DNA of 12,381 nt from Alphaproteobacteria bacterium (GCA_026982585.1 JALSGW010000297.1:1-12381), one strand, 5' to 3'. Positions 1 to 6,887 are shown, counted from the first letter of the stretch. Notes: generated by a model not told the origin, from the sequence alone. Program-made: numbers and translations.

Positions 1-1
1 G

Positions 2-145
2 CCGGTCCCGGAGGGGATCGTGGTGCCGGGCGAGCCGAGCTCGCGGGTGTTGTGGCGGGTGCTTGCGGCTGGAGCGCCTGTGTCCGGGGTGGTGCGGCCG
101 TATGCGCTCAGGCCTGCGATTGCCGCGGGTGGTGGGGCTGGCTAG
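2..145 (+). CDS. C-terminal end of an unidentified protein (partial)
   Basis: An open frame enters from the left edge and ends at TAG 143-145, giving the last 47 residues of a protein. Third codon positions are about 79% G or C (37 of 47, counted by eye), close to the neighbouring real genes, which supports coding. The tail contains VVPGEPSSRVLWRVL and ends in a glycine/alanine-rich stretch. I recognise no domain, so no function is offered. The stop lies only 11 bases before the tRNA-Pro gene, and the TAG doubles as the start of a likely -10 element for that tRNA. A chance open frame cannot be fully excluded because only 144 bases are visible. Confidence 0.5.
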   Translation, partial: PVPEGIVVPGEPSSRVLWRVLAAGAPVSGVVRPYALRPAIAAGGGAG

Positions 146-148
146 ATT
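120..148 (+). promoter_or_regulatory. Sigma-70-type promoter of tRNA-Pro, overlapping the upstream gene's end
   Basis: TTGCCG (120-125) and TAGATT (143-148) are separated by exactly 17 bases. Transcription would begin near 155, just before the mature tRNA 5' end at 157, leaving almost no leader. TTGCC is a common alphaproteobacterial -35 form. The -10 box includes the TAG stop of the partial gene at 2-145. This is prediction by spacing and consensus only. Confidence 0.5.
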
Positions 149-156
149 GCAAGCGG

Positions 157-233
157 CGGGGCGTAGCGCAGCCGGGTAGCGCATCTGCTTTGGGAGCAGA
201 GGGTCGGCGGTTCGAATCCGCCCGCCCCGACCA
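157..233 (+). tRNA. tRNA-Pro, anticodon UGG, CCA encoded
   Basis: This is a full cloverleaf. The acceptor stem pairs CGGGGCG (157-163) with CGCCCCG (223-229), followed by discriminator A230 and an encoded CCA at 231-233. The anticodon stem is TCTGC (184-188) with GCAGA (196-200), around the loop TTTGGGA with anticodon TGG at 191-193. The T arm carries the usual GGTTCGAATCC core. The sequence closely resembles known bacterial tRNA-Pro(UGG). It reads CCA and, by wobble, other proline codons. A 5-bp GC hairpin follows at 242-256 without a T-run, so it is a weak terminator at best. I see no repeat of the tRNA 3' end elsewhere in the window, so there is no evidence of an integrated element flanked by att sites. 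Confidence 0.97.
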
Positions 234-550
234 GGAGAATCGCAGCATCCCGCTGCCCTCCGCACCCTTTCCCGCAACCCTGGTTTCCCCAACACCCAGC
301 CCTCGGCGTCGATGAGCGGTGACGCTAAGGAGCAGCGCGGAAACGCCGCGCCACCGATCGGCGATTTCGCCACACGGCTACGGCATGCGGCAAACAGCGG
401 ACACCCGCCGGCGCGATCCCGCATACGACCCACACCGCCGTTGTCCGCTTGTGGCGCCATGGGACTCCCTAGCGTCCAGACCGGGAACGCGGGCTGCTGC
501 ATCAAGATGAGATAATAATCCTCCTTAGACGCGACTCCAGCAATATTCTC

Positions 551-593
551 ATTCGGCCCCGAATGGCATACTGAAGGTGTTATAATCACACCT
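551..593 (+). promoter_or_regulatory. Extended -10 promoter candidate with two dyads
   Basis: TATAAT at 581-586 is preceded by TG at 578-579, making a perfect extended -10 (TGnTATAAT). No -35 hexamer is present at normal spacing. Two inverted repeats sit on it: ATTCGG (551-556) with CCGAAT (559-564), and AGGTGT (575-580) with ACACCT (588-593), the second bracketing the -10. A dyad over a -10 suits a repressor operator. The start would be near 593. An ATG at 596 opens a 73-codon frame (596-817) with no ribosome site, so a leaderless small protein, a small RNA or nothing at all are all possible. Confidence 0.35.
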
Positions 594-1140
594 CAATGTT
601 TGTTGCATTGGAAGATCAAATTGACCGCCATCGCGCCTCCAGCGAGCGTTCGAGGGCCGGAGATGGACTCGCCACGCCGGACGTCTTCCGCGGTTCGCGG
701 TCTGTCGCGGAACATCGCATACGATCAGGCGGTTGCCCGCGCTGCCGGGCCGCATGCTCCGCCATACCGCGTGGATCCAGCAAACGCGTCGCGGTCCCTT
801 CTCTACGCGCCCCCTGAGTGTTCCGCAGCGCAGTTCGACAAACATCCATGCGCGTGTTGCGGATTTCGGCCACAAACCTTAGAGCAATCAGAGACCTGCT
901 CCGTGAAGGCCTAAAAAGCGCCCGCGGCCATGCCCCGGTCTCGGCGCGACGGCAGCCCGCTGAGATCAGGAGGCGCAGGATGTGGCGGAAAGCAAAGCCC
1001 ATCCGCTCGGCGAGCGCGCGGGCGCGCACCGGTTGAGCGTCTCCCTTCGCATCAGCCGAAGGATCCCGTTCTCGCAGCCGCCGGCCGTCTGCGCGCGGCA
1101 CCCGGCGCCGCCTGGGCGGCCAGCGCATCCAAGGGATCGC

Positions 1141-1160
1141 CCGTCGGTCGTCCCCGACGG
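1141..1160 (-). terminator. GC-rich hairpin downstream of thpR, possible weak terminator
   Basis: CCGTCGG (1141-1147) pairs with CCGACGG (1154-1160) around a 6-base loop, a perfect 7-bp stem. It lies about 83 bases past the thpR stop on the minus strand. No T-run follows on that strand, so intrinsic termination is doubtful. It could instead protect the 3' end of the thpR message or be chance in GC-rich DNA. Confidence 0.22.
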
Positions 1161-1243
1161 CGAACCGGTCCATTCCCGGCCATCCATCCGCGCAAACGTC
1201 TGCACGGATTCCTTCCGTCCCCAAGCGTCGATGCGCGCCGGAG

Positions 1244-1807
1244 CTAGAGCCGTTCCGCCTGGCCGGTCACGAAGTCGTATTCCGCTTCCACCACATGTTC
1301 GGCGCCCTCCGGGCGCAGGATGCTCGAATAGAGGGCGAAGCGGGTGACGATGAAGGGGCTCGAGCGGAACAGCGCGCGGCTCTGCAGAAAACGCCCGTAG
1401 CGGTGGTCCGGAAGCGGTTCCTTGACCCGGCCGATGGTGACGTGGGGGGCGAACTTGCGCCGTTCCGGCGGCAGGCCGATGTGCTCGGCCAGGATGCGTT
1501 CGATGTGGCGGCGCAGCCGATGCACCTCCCGGCCGTCCTCGAGCCCCACCCAGAGCGTGTGGGGATGGCCGCGCGGCGGGAACTGGCCGATGCCTTTGAG
1601 GCGCAGTTCGATCGGCGGCATGGAGACCGAGGTCAGGGCCTCGCCGATGTCGCAGAAGGTGGCGTGGTCGACCTGGCCGATGAAGCGCAGCGTGAGGTGG
1701 AAGTCGTCCACATCCGTCCACCGCACGCCCGGCAGGCCCTCGCACAGCCGGTCGAGCTCGAAGGCGATGTCCTCGGGCATGGCGATGGCGATGAACAGGC
1801 GGGGCAT
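1244..1807 (-). CDS. thpR: RNA 2',3'-cyclic phosphodiesterase (2H family, LigT/ThpR)
   Basis: The product is 187 residues, the usual size for bacterial ThpR/LigT. It has both 2H-family catalytic motifs, HLTL at residues 37-40 and HVTI at 122-125. It begins MPRLFIAI, typical of the family. The family hydrolyses 2',3'-cyclic phosphate RNA ends to 2'-phosphates and can act as a 2'-5' RNA ligase in vitro; its cellular role is not well settled. The protein is predicted cytosolic. I chose the ATG at 1807 because GGAGG (1813-1817 on the opposite strand) lies 5 bases upstream and the family alignment starts there. The frame stays open a further 21 codons to 1870, but that extension looks non-coding. 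The gene diverges from the TPR-bamB-der operon with about 134 bases between starts. Confidence 0.93.
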   Translation of the reverse strand: MPRLFIAIAMPEDIAFELDRLCEGLPGVRWTDVDDFHLTLRFIGQVDHATFCDIGEALTSVSMPPIELRLKGIGQFPPRGHPHTLWVGLEDGREVHRLRRHIERILAEHIGLPPERRKFAPHVTIGRVKEPLPDHRYGRFLQSRALFRSSPFIVTRFALYSSILRPEGAEHVVEAEYDFVTGQAERL

Positions 1808-1812
1808 GGGAG

Positions 1813-1817
1813 CCTCC
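1813..1817 (-). promoter_or_regulatory. Ribosome binding site fixing the thpR start
   Basis: GGAGG on the minus strand lies 5 bases before the ATG at 1807. It favours this start over the upstream in-frame ATG at 1870. Confidence 0.6.
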
Positions 1818-1848
1818 TCATCCGGTGGGGCCGCTTCGGCGCAGGCGC

Positions 1849-1877
1849 TTGCCAAAGCGTCCCCGCTCACCTACGAG
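1849..1877 (+). promoter_or_regulatory. Weak promoter candidate for the TPR-bamB-der-meaB operon
   Basis: TTGCCA (1849-1854) is followed after 17 bases by TACGAG (1872-1877), which matches TATAAT at only three positions. The -35 resembles that of the tRNA-Pro promoter. It lies in the divergent spacer, where an operon promoter is expected. The poor -10 makes this tentative. Confidence 0.2.
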
Positions 1878-1930
1878 ATCGCATCGCGTGCCGCTTGCCG
1901 GCGGCGCATGGGGTTGCGTTCGGACGCATG

Positions 1931-1937
1931 GGAAGGA
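1931..1937 (+). promoter_or_regulatory. Ribosome binding site supporting a GTG start
   Basis: GGAAGGA ends 4 bases before the GTG at 1942. It is the only purine-rich site near the point where homology to the membrane-anchored TPR family should begin, so it decides the start of that gene. Confidence 0.5.
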
Positions 1938-1941
1938 CCTG

Positions 1942-2607
1942 GTGAAGGGTGACGCCTTCATCCGCGAGGTGGACGAGGAACTGCGGCACGAGCGCCTCCT
2001 TCGGCTGTGGAAGCGTTTCGGCCCCTACCTCATCGCGCTTGCGGTTCTGATCGTCCTCGGCACGGCCGCTAAGGTGGGATACGACCGCTGGCGGGACAAG
2101 CGGATGGCCGAGGAGGCGGATCGGTTTCGCGCCGCCGAGCTGGCGCTCGCCCGCGATCCCGAGGAGGCGGCGGAGCTGTGGCTGGAGCTCGCCGAGGAGA
2201 GCGAATCCGGTCTCGGCGTGCTGGCCCGGTTCCGCGCGGCGGCCGCCTTGCGGGAGGCGGGACGGGCGGAGGAGGCGCTGGAGGTGTTGCGGCGCGCCGC
2301 CGAGACGGCGGAGGAGGAGCTTGTACGGGAGCTCGCGCGGCTGTTGTGGCTGCAGGGGCGGCTCGATCGGGACCCGCCCGAGGAGTTGGTGCCGGAGTTG
2401 GAGGCGTTGGCCGGGGCGGATCGGCCGTTTCGGCATGCCGCGCGGGAGATGATGGCGGTGGCGGCGCTGCGGGCGGGGGACGTGGCGCGCGCGCGCGAGC
2501 TGCTCGAGGAGCTCGCCGACGACGCCACGGTTCCGGAATCCCAGCGCGAGCGGGTGCGCGAGCTGCTGGAGCTTTTGGGCGGCGGGGACGACGAGCTCGC
2601 ATCATGA
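1942..2607 (+). CDS. Membrane-anchored TPR-like protein (YfgM-like, alphaproteobacterial type)
   Basis: The protein is 221 residues from a GTG start. A short cytosolic N-terminus (IREVDEELRHERLLRLWKR, residues 7-25) leads into one membrane helix at about 27-43 (GPYLIALAVLIVLGTAA). The rest is an alanine/glutamate/leucine-rich helical region (about 55-215) like degenerate TPR repeats. This layout matches the alphaproteobacterial tetratricopeptide protein encoded beside bamB, functionally compared with E. coli YfgM, an inner-membrane partner of the SecYEG translocon and periplasmic chaperones. The soluble part would therefore face the periplasm. The start follows GGAAGGA; upstream in-frame codons have no better site. 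Its stop overlaps the bamB start as ATGA (2604-2607), implying translational coupling. The precise role is inferred from synteny; the repeats are too diverged to define by eye. Confidence 0.85.
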   Translation: MKGDAFIREVDEELRHERLLRLWKRFGPYLIALAVLIVLGTAAKVGYDRWRDKRMAEEADRFRAAELALARDPEEAAELWLELAEESESGLGVLARFRAAAALREAGRAEEALEVLRRAAETAEEELVRELARLLWLQGRLDRDPPEELVPELEALAGADRPFRHAAREMMAVAALRAGDVARARELLEELADDATVPESQRERVRELLELLGGGDDELAS

Positions 2608-3938
2608 GGGGTTGGCGACGACGGCAGCTCCTGGCCATGGGCGGTTCCGCGCTGCTCGCCGGCTGCGCGCGAATCGGCTGGTGGGGCGCACCGGAGGAGC
2701 CGCCGCTTCCCGGCGAGCGCATCCCGATCATGCTGCTGGACGAGGCCTTGCGCGCCGATCCGGCCCTGGCCGGTCTGCCGGTGGTGGCGCCGCCGCCGGT
2801 CGCCAACCCGGCCTGGACCCAGGCGGCGGGCAACGCCGCCCACGCCATGCATCACCTCGCCCTCGCGGGCACGCTGCGTCCGGCGTGGCGGGCGGATGCC
2901 GGCCAGGGATCGCGGCCGACCGCCCGGCTCTTGGCGTCGCCGGTGGTCGCCGAGGGGCGGGTGTTCACCGTCGACACCGGCATCGAACTCCGAGCCTTCG
3001 CCCTCGATTCCGGACGCCTGTTGTGGGCGGTGCGACCGGAGCTCGAAGAGCGGCTGGATCGGCTCTCGGCGGGAGGATTGGCGGTCGAAGAGGGGCGGCT
3101 GTTCGTCACCACCACCGCCGGCGAGGTGCACGCGCTCGATGCCGCCGACGGTCGGCCGCTGTGGCGGCGGGCGCTTCGGGTGCCGATCGAGGCGCCACCT
3201 GCGGTGGCAGAAGGACGGCTTTTGGTCCTGAGTTCGGACAACCGCACCTGGGCCCTCGATGCCGCCACCGGACAGCCGCTCTGGCAGCACGCCGGTTTCG
3301 TCGGCGGTCCCGGCCTTCTGGGCGGCGCGCCTCCCGCGATCGCCGCGGGGCTCGTGATCGCCCCCTACAGTTCCGGCGACGTGTTCGCCCTTGATCTTGC
3401 GGACGGACGACCCCTCTGGTCCGGGAGCGTGCTGCGGCTGCGGCGCACGCTGGCGCTCGGCGACATCGTGGATATCACCGCCGCCCCGGTGGTGGACCGG
3501 GACCGGGTCTATGTGGCGGGCAACGGCGGCGAGGTGGCCGCCTTCGCGCTCGCCCGGGGGCAGCGCCGCTGGTCGCTCCCGGTGCCCGCCGGAGAGACGC
3601 CCTGGCTTGCGGGCGACTTCCTGTTCCTGCTCACGAGCCGCAACGAGCTCGCCTGTCTGCGCGCCGCGGACGGGCGGGTGCGCTGGGTCCGCTCCCTGCC
3701 GCGCCTGTTGGACCCGGAGGATTCCGGATCGCCGCGCATCCTCTGGAGCGCGCCGGTGTTGGCCGGAGGCCGCCTGCTGCTGGCCGGAACCACCGGCCGG
3801 CTGCTGGAGATCCGCATCGAGGACGGGGAGCCGATCCGCGAGCGGGACCTCGGCCAGGCGGTGCGCTTGCAGCCGGTGGTGGCGGCCCAGACCCTGTTGT
3901 TGCTCACGGAGGCGGGCCAGCTGCTCGCCTTTCGGTAG
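2604..3938 (+). CDS. bamB: Outer membrane assembly lipoprotein BamB (PQQ-like beta-propeller)
   Basis: The product is 444 residues. An N-terminal signal with lipobox LLAGC puts the lipidated cysteine at residue 21. Several PQQ-like propeller blades follow, seen as repeats such as ALDSGRLLW, ALDAADGRPLW, ALDAATGQPLW, ALDLADGRPLW and LRAADGRVRW. BamB is the propeller subunit of the BAM machine that folds beta-barrel proteins into the outer membrane, and it contacts BamA from the periplasm. The order TPR protein, bamB, der is conserved in proteobacteria and supports the call over a quinoprotein dehydrogenase, which would be larger with quinone-binding residues. The ATG overlaps the previous stop by 4 bases. 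The n-region contains RRRQLLAMG, resembling a twin-arginine motif, so export may be by Tat. No strong ribosome site precedes the start, consistent with coupled translation. Confidence 0.93.
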   Translation: MRGWRRRQLLAMGGSALLAGCARIGWWGAPEEPPLPGERIPIMLLDEALRADPALAGLPVVAPPPVANPAWTQAAGNAAHAMHHLALAGTLRPAWRADAGQGSRPTARLLASPVVAEGRVFTVDTGIELRAFALDSGRLLWAVRPELEERLDRLSAGGLAVEEGRLFVTTTAGEVHALDAADGRPLWRRALRVPIEAPPAVAEGRLLVLSSDNRTWALDAATGQPLWQHAGFVGGPGLLGGAPPAIAAGLVIAPYSSGDVFALDLADGRPLWSGSVLRLRRTLALGDIVDITAAPVVDRDRVYVAGNGGEVAAFALARGQRRWSLPVPAGETPWLAGDFLFLLTSRNELACLRAADGRVRWVRSLPRLLDPEDSGSPRILWSAPVLAGGRLLLAGTTGRLLEIRIEDGEPIRERDLGQAVRLQPVVAAQTLLLLTEAGQLLAFR

Positions 3939-3944
3939 ACGGCC

Positions 3945-5285
3945 ATGGCCAAGACGCTGGTGATCCTGGGCCGGCCCAACGTCGGCAAATCGACCCTGTT
4001 CAACCGGCTGGTGCGGGAGCGACGGGCCATCGTCGCCGCACAGCCCGGGACCACCCGGGACCGGCTGCGGGGGGAGGCGAGATTGGGGGATCTCACCTTC
4101 GTGGCGGTGGACACCGCCGGCATCGAGCCGGAGGGGGAGGGCGAGCTGGCGGCGCGATTGCGGGCACAGAGCCTGCGGGCGCTGGAGGAAGGCGATGTGG
4201 CATTGTTGATGGTGGACGCCCGCACCGGCCTCACCCCCTGGGATCGGGATCTCGCGGCGCTGCTGCGCCGCCAGGGCAAGCCGGTGGTGGTGGCCGTCAA
4301 CAAATGCGAGGGCGGCGCCGCTTGGGCCCAGGCCCAGGAGGCCTGGGCGCTCGGGCTCGGAGCGCCGGTGATGATCTCGGCCGCCCACGGCGATGGGCTC
4401 GAGGAGCTGGAGCAAGCCCTGCGTCCCTATCTCGAGGATGAGACGGAAGAGGAGGCCCGCGGCTCCGAAGAGGCGGAGCCGGTGCGGCTCGCCATCGTGG
4501 GCCGGCCCAACACCGGCAAGTCGTCGCTGCTCAACCGGCTGGTGGGCGAGGAGCGGGTTTTGGTGGCGCCTGTGCCCGGGGTGACCCGGGATGCCGTGGA
4601 CGTGCCCTGGCGCTGGCGGGGCCGGGAGGTGCTGTTGGTGGACACGGCGGGGCTGCGCAAACGCGGCAAGGTGGCGCCGGGGCTCGAAAGGCTCGCCACC
4701 GGGCGCACGGTGCAGTCGGTGCGCAGGGCCGATGTGGTGGTGCTGGTGATGGACGCCACCGCGGCTTTGGAGCGTCAGGACGTGGCCATCGCCACGCTGG
4801 CGCTGCGCTCCGGCAAGGGTCTCGTGCTCGCCCTCAACAAATGGGATCTGGTGGACGAGCCCCAGCGCCTGCTCCAGGAGGTGCGCTCCCGGCTCGTCCA
4901 CCGGCTCGGCGAGGTGCGGGGCGTGCCCGTGGTCCCCATTTCCGCGCTGTTCGGCCGCAATCTCGACCGGCTGATGGAGGCGGTCTTCGACGTGTATGCC
5001 CGTTGGAGCCTTCGCATCGGGACCGGGCCGCTCAACCGCTGGCTCAGAGAAGCGGTGGCCCGCCATCCGCCGCCGGCCTCCGGCCGGCACCGGCCCAAAC
5101 TGCGCTACGTCACCCAGGCGGGCGCCAGGCCGCCCCGTCTGCTCGTGTTCGGCAACCGGCCCGCCGCGGAGCTGCCGCGCGCCTACCGGCGCTATCTGCT
5201 GCAGGACTTCCAAAGCCGCTTCGGGCTCGAGGGCATTCCGGTGCGCCTCGAGCTGCGCGCCGCCGACAACCCCTATGCGCCATGA
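3945..5285 (+). CDS. der: Ribosome assembly GTPase Der (EngA)
   Basis: The product is 446 residues with two tandem G domains and a C-terminal KH-like domain, the architecture unique to Der. Domain 1 shows GRPNVGKS (9-16), DTAG (56-59) and NKCE (119-122). Domain 2 shows GRPNTGKS (186-193), DTAG (233-236) and NKWD (298-301). An acidic linker (about 164-178) joins the two. Residues from about 350 to the end form the KH-like domain (PKLRYVTQ, LLVFGNRP). Der binds the 50S precursor and is needed for large-subunit maturation. The first G4 motif is NKxE rather than NKxD, a form I associate with alphaproteobacterial Der. The ATG lies 6 bases after the bamB stop, with no clear ribosome site. The stop overlaps the meaB start as ATGA. 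Confidence 0.98.
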   Translation: MAKTLVILGRPNVGKSTLFNRLVRERRAIVAAQPGTTRDRLRGEARLGDLTFVAVDTAGIEPEGEGELAARLRAQSLRALEEGDVALLMVDARTGLTPWDRDLAALLRRQGKPVVVAVNKCEGGAAWAQAQEAWALGLGAPVMISAAHGDGLEELEQALRPYLEDETEEEARGSEEAEPVRLAIVGRPNTGKSSLLNRLVGEERVLVAPVPGVTRDAVDVPWRWRGREVLLVDTAGLRKRGKVAPGLERLATGRTVQSVRRADVVVLVMDATAALERQDVAIATLALRSGKGLVLALNKWDLVDEPQRLLQEVRSRLVHRLGEVRGVPVVPISALFGRNLDRLMEAVFDVYARWSLRIGTGPLNRWLREAVARHPPPASGRHRPKLRYVTQAGARPPRLLVFGNRPAAELPRAYRRYLLQDFQSRFGLEGIPVRLELRAADNPYAP

Positions 5286-6289
5286 CCCCGCCCCGCTCCG
5301 ACCGCCCGGCCCTTAAGACCTACATCGACGGCGTGCGCGCGGGCGATCGCGGCCTGCTGTCGCGGGCGATCACCCTCGTCGAAAGCCGCCGTCCCGAGGA
5401 CCGCGAGCGGGCGCTCGCGCTGTTGGACGCGCTCTTGCCCTACACCGGCCATGCACATCGCATCGGCTTGAGCGGCGCGCCGGGGGCGGGCAAGAGCACC
5501 CTCGTCAACGCCCTGGGCCGGATGCTGGTGGAACGGGGGCACCGGCTTGCGGTGCTGGCGGTGGACCCCAGCTCGCCGCTCAGCGGAGGCGCCATCCTCG
5601 CCGACAAGACCCGCATGCCGGATCTCGCCCACCATCCGCGCGCCTACATCCGCCCCACCCCCTCCGGGGGCGACCTCGGCGGAGTGGCCCGCACCACCCG
5701 CGAGACGCTGCTCTTGTGCGAGGCCGCGGGCTTCGACGTGGTGGTGGTGGAGACCGTGGGGGTGGGGCAGTCGGAGGCGCTGGTGGCCGGGATGGTGGAC
5801 AGTTTTCTGCTGCTCACCCTGCCGGGGGCCGGGGACGAGCTGCAGGGGATCAAGAAGGGGGTGCTGGAGCTGGCCGACGTCATCGCGGTCAACAAGGCGG
5901 ACGGGCCGATGGCGCCTTCTGCCCGGGAGGCGGCGCGCCAGCTCGAGGCGGCCCTGCGGCTTCTGGACGGCGGCGCGGAGGGATGGCGGGTGCCGGTGCT
6001 GTCGATCAGCGCCCGGGAGGGGTCGGGACTCGACCGGCTCTGGCAGAGCCTTCGCGAGCATCGTGCGCATCTGGAGCGCACCGGGCGGCTCGCCGAGCGC
6101 CGGCAGGCGCAACGGCAGGCCTGGTTCCAGGACCTCCTGCGCGCCGAGCTTCTGGACTGGCTCGAAGCGGAACCGAGCCGGCGGGCGCTCGTGCAATGCT
6201 TTGCGGAGAAGGCGCGGCGCGGGCGGATGCTGCCGAGCCGGGCGGTGAGGGAGCTGCTCGCGCGTCTGCTCCCGACTCCTTCGCGCTAG
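5282..6289 (+). CDS. meaB: Methylmalonyl-CoA mutase-associated GTPase MeaB (ArgK family)
   Basis: The product is 335 residues, normal for MeaB/ArgK. It has Walker A GAPGAGKS (65-72), the family's DPSSPLSGGAILADKTRM segment (95-112), the switch region ETVGVGQSE (157-165) and NKAD (204-207). An N-terminal helical part and a C-terminal helical tail (about 265-335) complete the fold. MeaB is a G3E-type GTPase that guards cobalamin loading and protects adenosylcobalamin-dependent methylmalonyl-CoA mutase from inactivation. The old ArgK name (arginine transport kinase) is not supported. The ATG overlaps the der stop by 4 bases with no evident ribosome site, so it is probably translated by coupling. 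No mutase gene is in the window, which is unusual since meaB often sits beside one. The gene ends 3 bases before the stop of the converging lipoprotein gene. Confidence 0.96.
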   Translation: MTPPRSDRPALKTYIDGVRAGDRGLLSRAITLVESRRPEDRERALALLDALLPYTGHAHRIGLSGAPGAGKSTLVNALGRMLVERGHRLAVLAVDPSSPLSGGAILADKTRMPDLAHHPRAYIRPTPSGGDLGGVARTTRETLLLCEAAGFDVVVVETVGVGQSEALVAGMVDSFLLLTLPGAGDELQGIKKGVLELADVIAVNKADGPMAPSAREAARQLEAALRLLDGGAEGWRVPVLSISAREGSGLDRLWQSLREHRAHLERTGRLAERRQAQRQAWFQDLLRAELLDWLEAEPSRRALVQCFAEKARRGRMLPSRAVRELLARLLPTPSR

Positions 6290-6292
6290 GGA

Positions 6293-6853
6293 TCAGAAAC
6301 CGAGCTCGATCCGCACGCCCAGCTCCACCTTCGGCCGTGGATCCGGAGCGGAAACCCCCGGATCGTCGGGAGCCGGAAAAAGGGCGCGCGCGGCAGCTGC
6401 GAGAGCCCGGGCGAAGGTCCGCTCGCCGCGCCCCGAGGATGCGACCCGCGCCCAGGCGAGCGGCCGCTCCTCCACGCACCAGGCGAGCACCAACGCGCCC
6501 CCGGGATCATAAGCCGGGTCCTCCGCCGCGCACGGCCGAAACCCCTCGCGCGCGCCGAGCGCGAGCTCTACCCACGCGCCGTCGGGTCGTGCGCCTCGGG
6601 CCCGGAACCGCACATCCAAGCCGGGCACCGCTTCCGCAAGGCGCCGTTCGAGCCGCGCCGGCGGTCCATCCGGGGGCACTGCCGCCAGCCGAAGCGAGAC
6701 CGCACCTGCCGCCGCCGCCCGCGCGAGCTGTACCCGGGCCATCTCCGGCTCGCCCGCCACCCGAACCTCCACGGGAGCCCAGGCCGCGCACGCCGCAAGC
6801 ACCAGCACCGCTCCGCACCCGAGCCGCCGGATGTCCATAGCGCGAGCCCGCAT
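6293..6853 (-). CDS. Putative small lipoprotein, function unknown
   Basis: The product is 186 residues with a basic N-terminus, a hydrophobic stretch and a lipobox-like LAAC, giving lipidated Cys22 from the ATG at 6853 (ATG at 6838 is an alternative five codons in). The chosen start has GGAG 4 bases upstream. The mature part is alanine- and arginine-rich. It contains two further cysteines (108 and 126) in FRPCAAEDP and LAWCVEERP that could form a disulfide in the periplasm, and it ends in VELGVRIELGF. I recognise no family. It lies 75 bases downstream of thiY on the same strand and could be read through from the thiamine operon. However, a stem-loop and a weak TAGACT element between them suggest separate transcription. 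High third-position G+C and the intact signal support a real gene. Confidence 0.72.
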   Translation of the reverse strand: MRARAMDIRRLGCGAVLVLAACAAWAPVEVRVAGEPEMARVQLARAAAAGAVSLRLAAVPPDGPPARLERRLAEAVPGLDVRFRARGARPDGAWVELALGAREGFRPCAAEDPAYDPGGALVLAWCVEERPLAWARVASSGRGERTFARALAAAARALFPAPDDPGVSAPDPRPKVELGVRIELGF

Positions 6854-6887
6854 CCGTCTCCAAGCGCGGGCCAGTCTACCATGGCGC

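Larger units (their letters stand above)
234..1243. other. Gene-free stretch of about 1 kb after tRNA-Pro
   Basis: No open frame here is convincing on either strand. The candidates (for example 312-515 and 600-914 plus; 549-875 and 616-1224 minus) lack recognisable domains and a good ribosome site. Their composition is Arg/Ala/Pro/Ser-rich, as expected of random frames in GC-rich DNA. The part around 501-630 is about 42% G+C by eye, well below the rest of the window, and carries a promoter-like patch described separately. Rare codons and broken frames fit either a decayed gene or an untranslated spacer. I recognise no transposase or integrase remnant. Confidence 0.6.

Noticed and set aside
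242..256. A 5-bp hairpin (GCAGC / GCTGC) after tRNA-Pro as a terminator
   Set aside because: The stem is short and no T-run follows, so it is not supported as an intrinsic terminator.
596..817. A 73-codon plus-strand frame beginning just after the extended -10 at 581-586
   Set aside because: Not listed as a gene: there is no ribosome site, third positions are not G+C-rich like neighbouring genes, and no family is recognised. Kept only as a possibility in the promoter finding.
616..1224. A 202-codon minus-strand frame in the spacer after tRNA-Pro
   Set aside because: It has no ribosome site, no recognisable domain, an Arg-rich random composition and an overlapping frame on the other strand of equal quality.
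2025..5213. A 1062-codon open frame on the minus strand, antisense to the TPR gene, bamB and der
   Set aside because: It mirrors three well-supported plus-strand genes, is Arg/His/Pro/Ser-rich with no domain, and long antisense frames are expected in GC-rich coding DNA.
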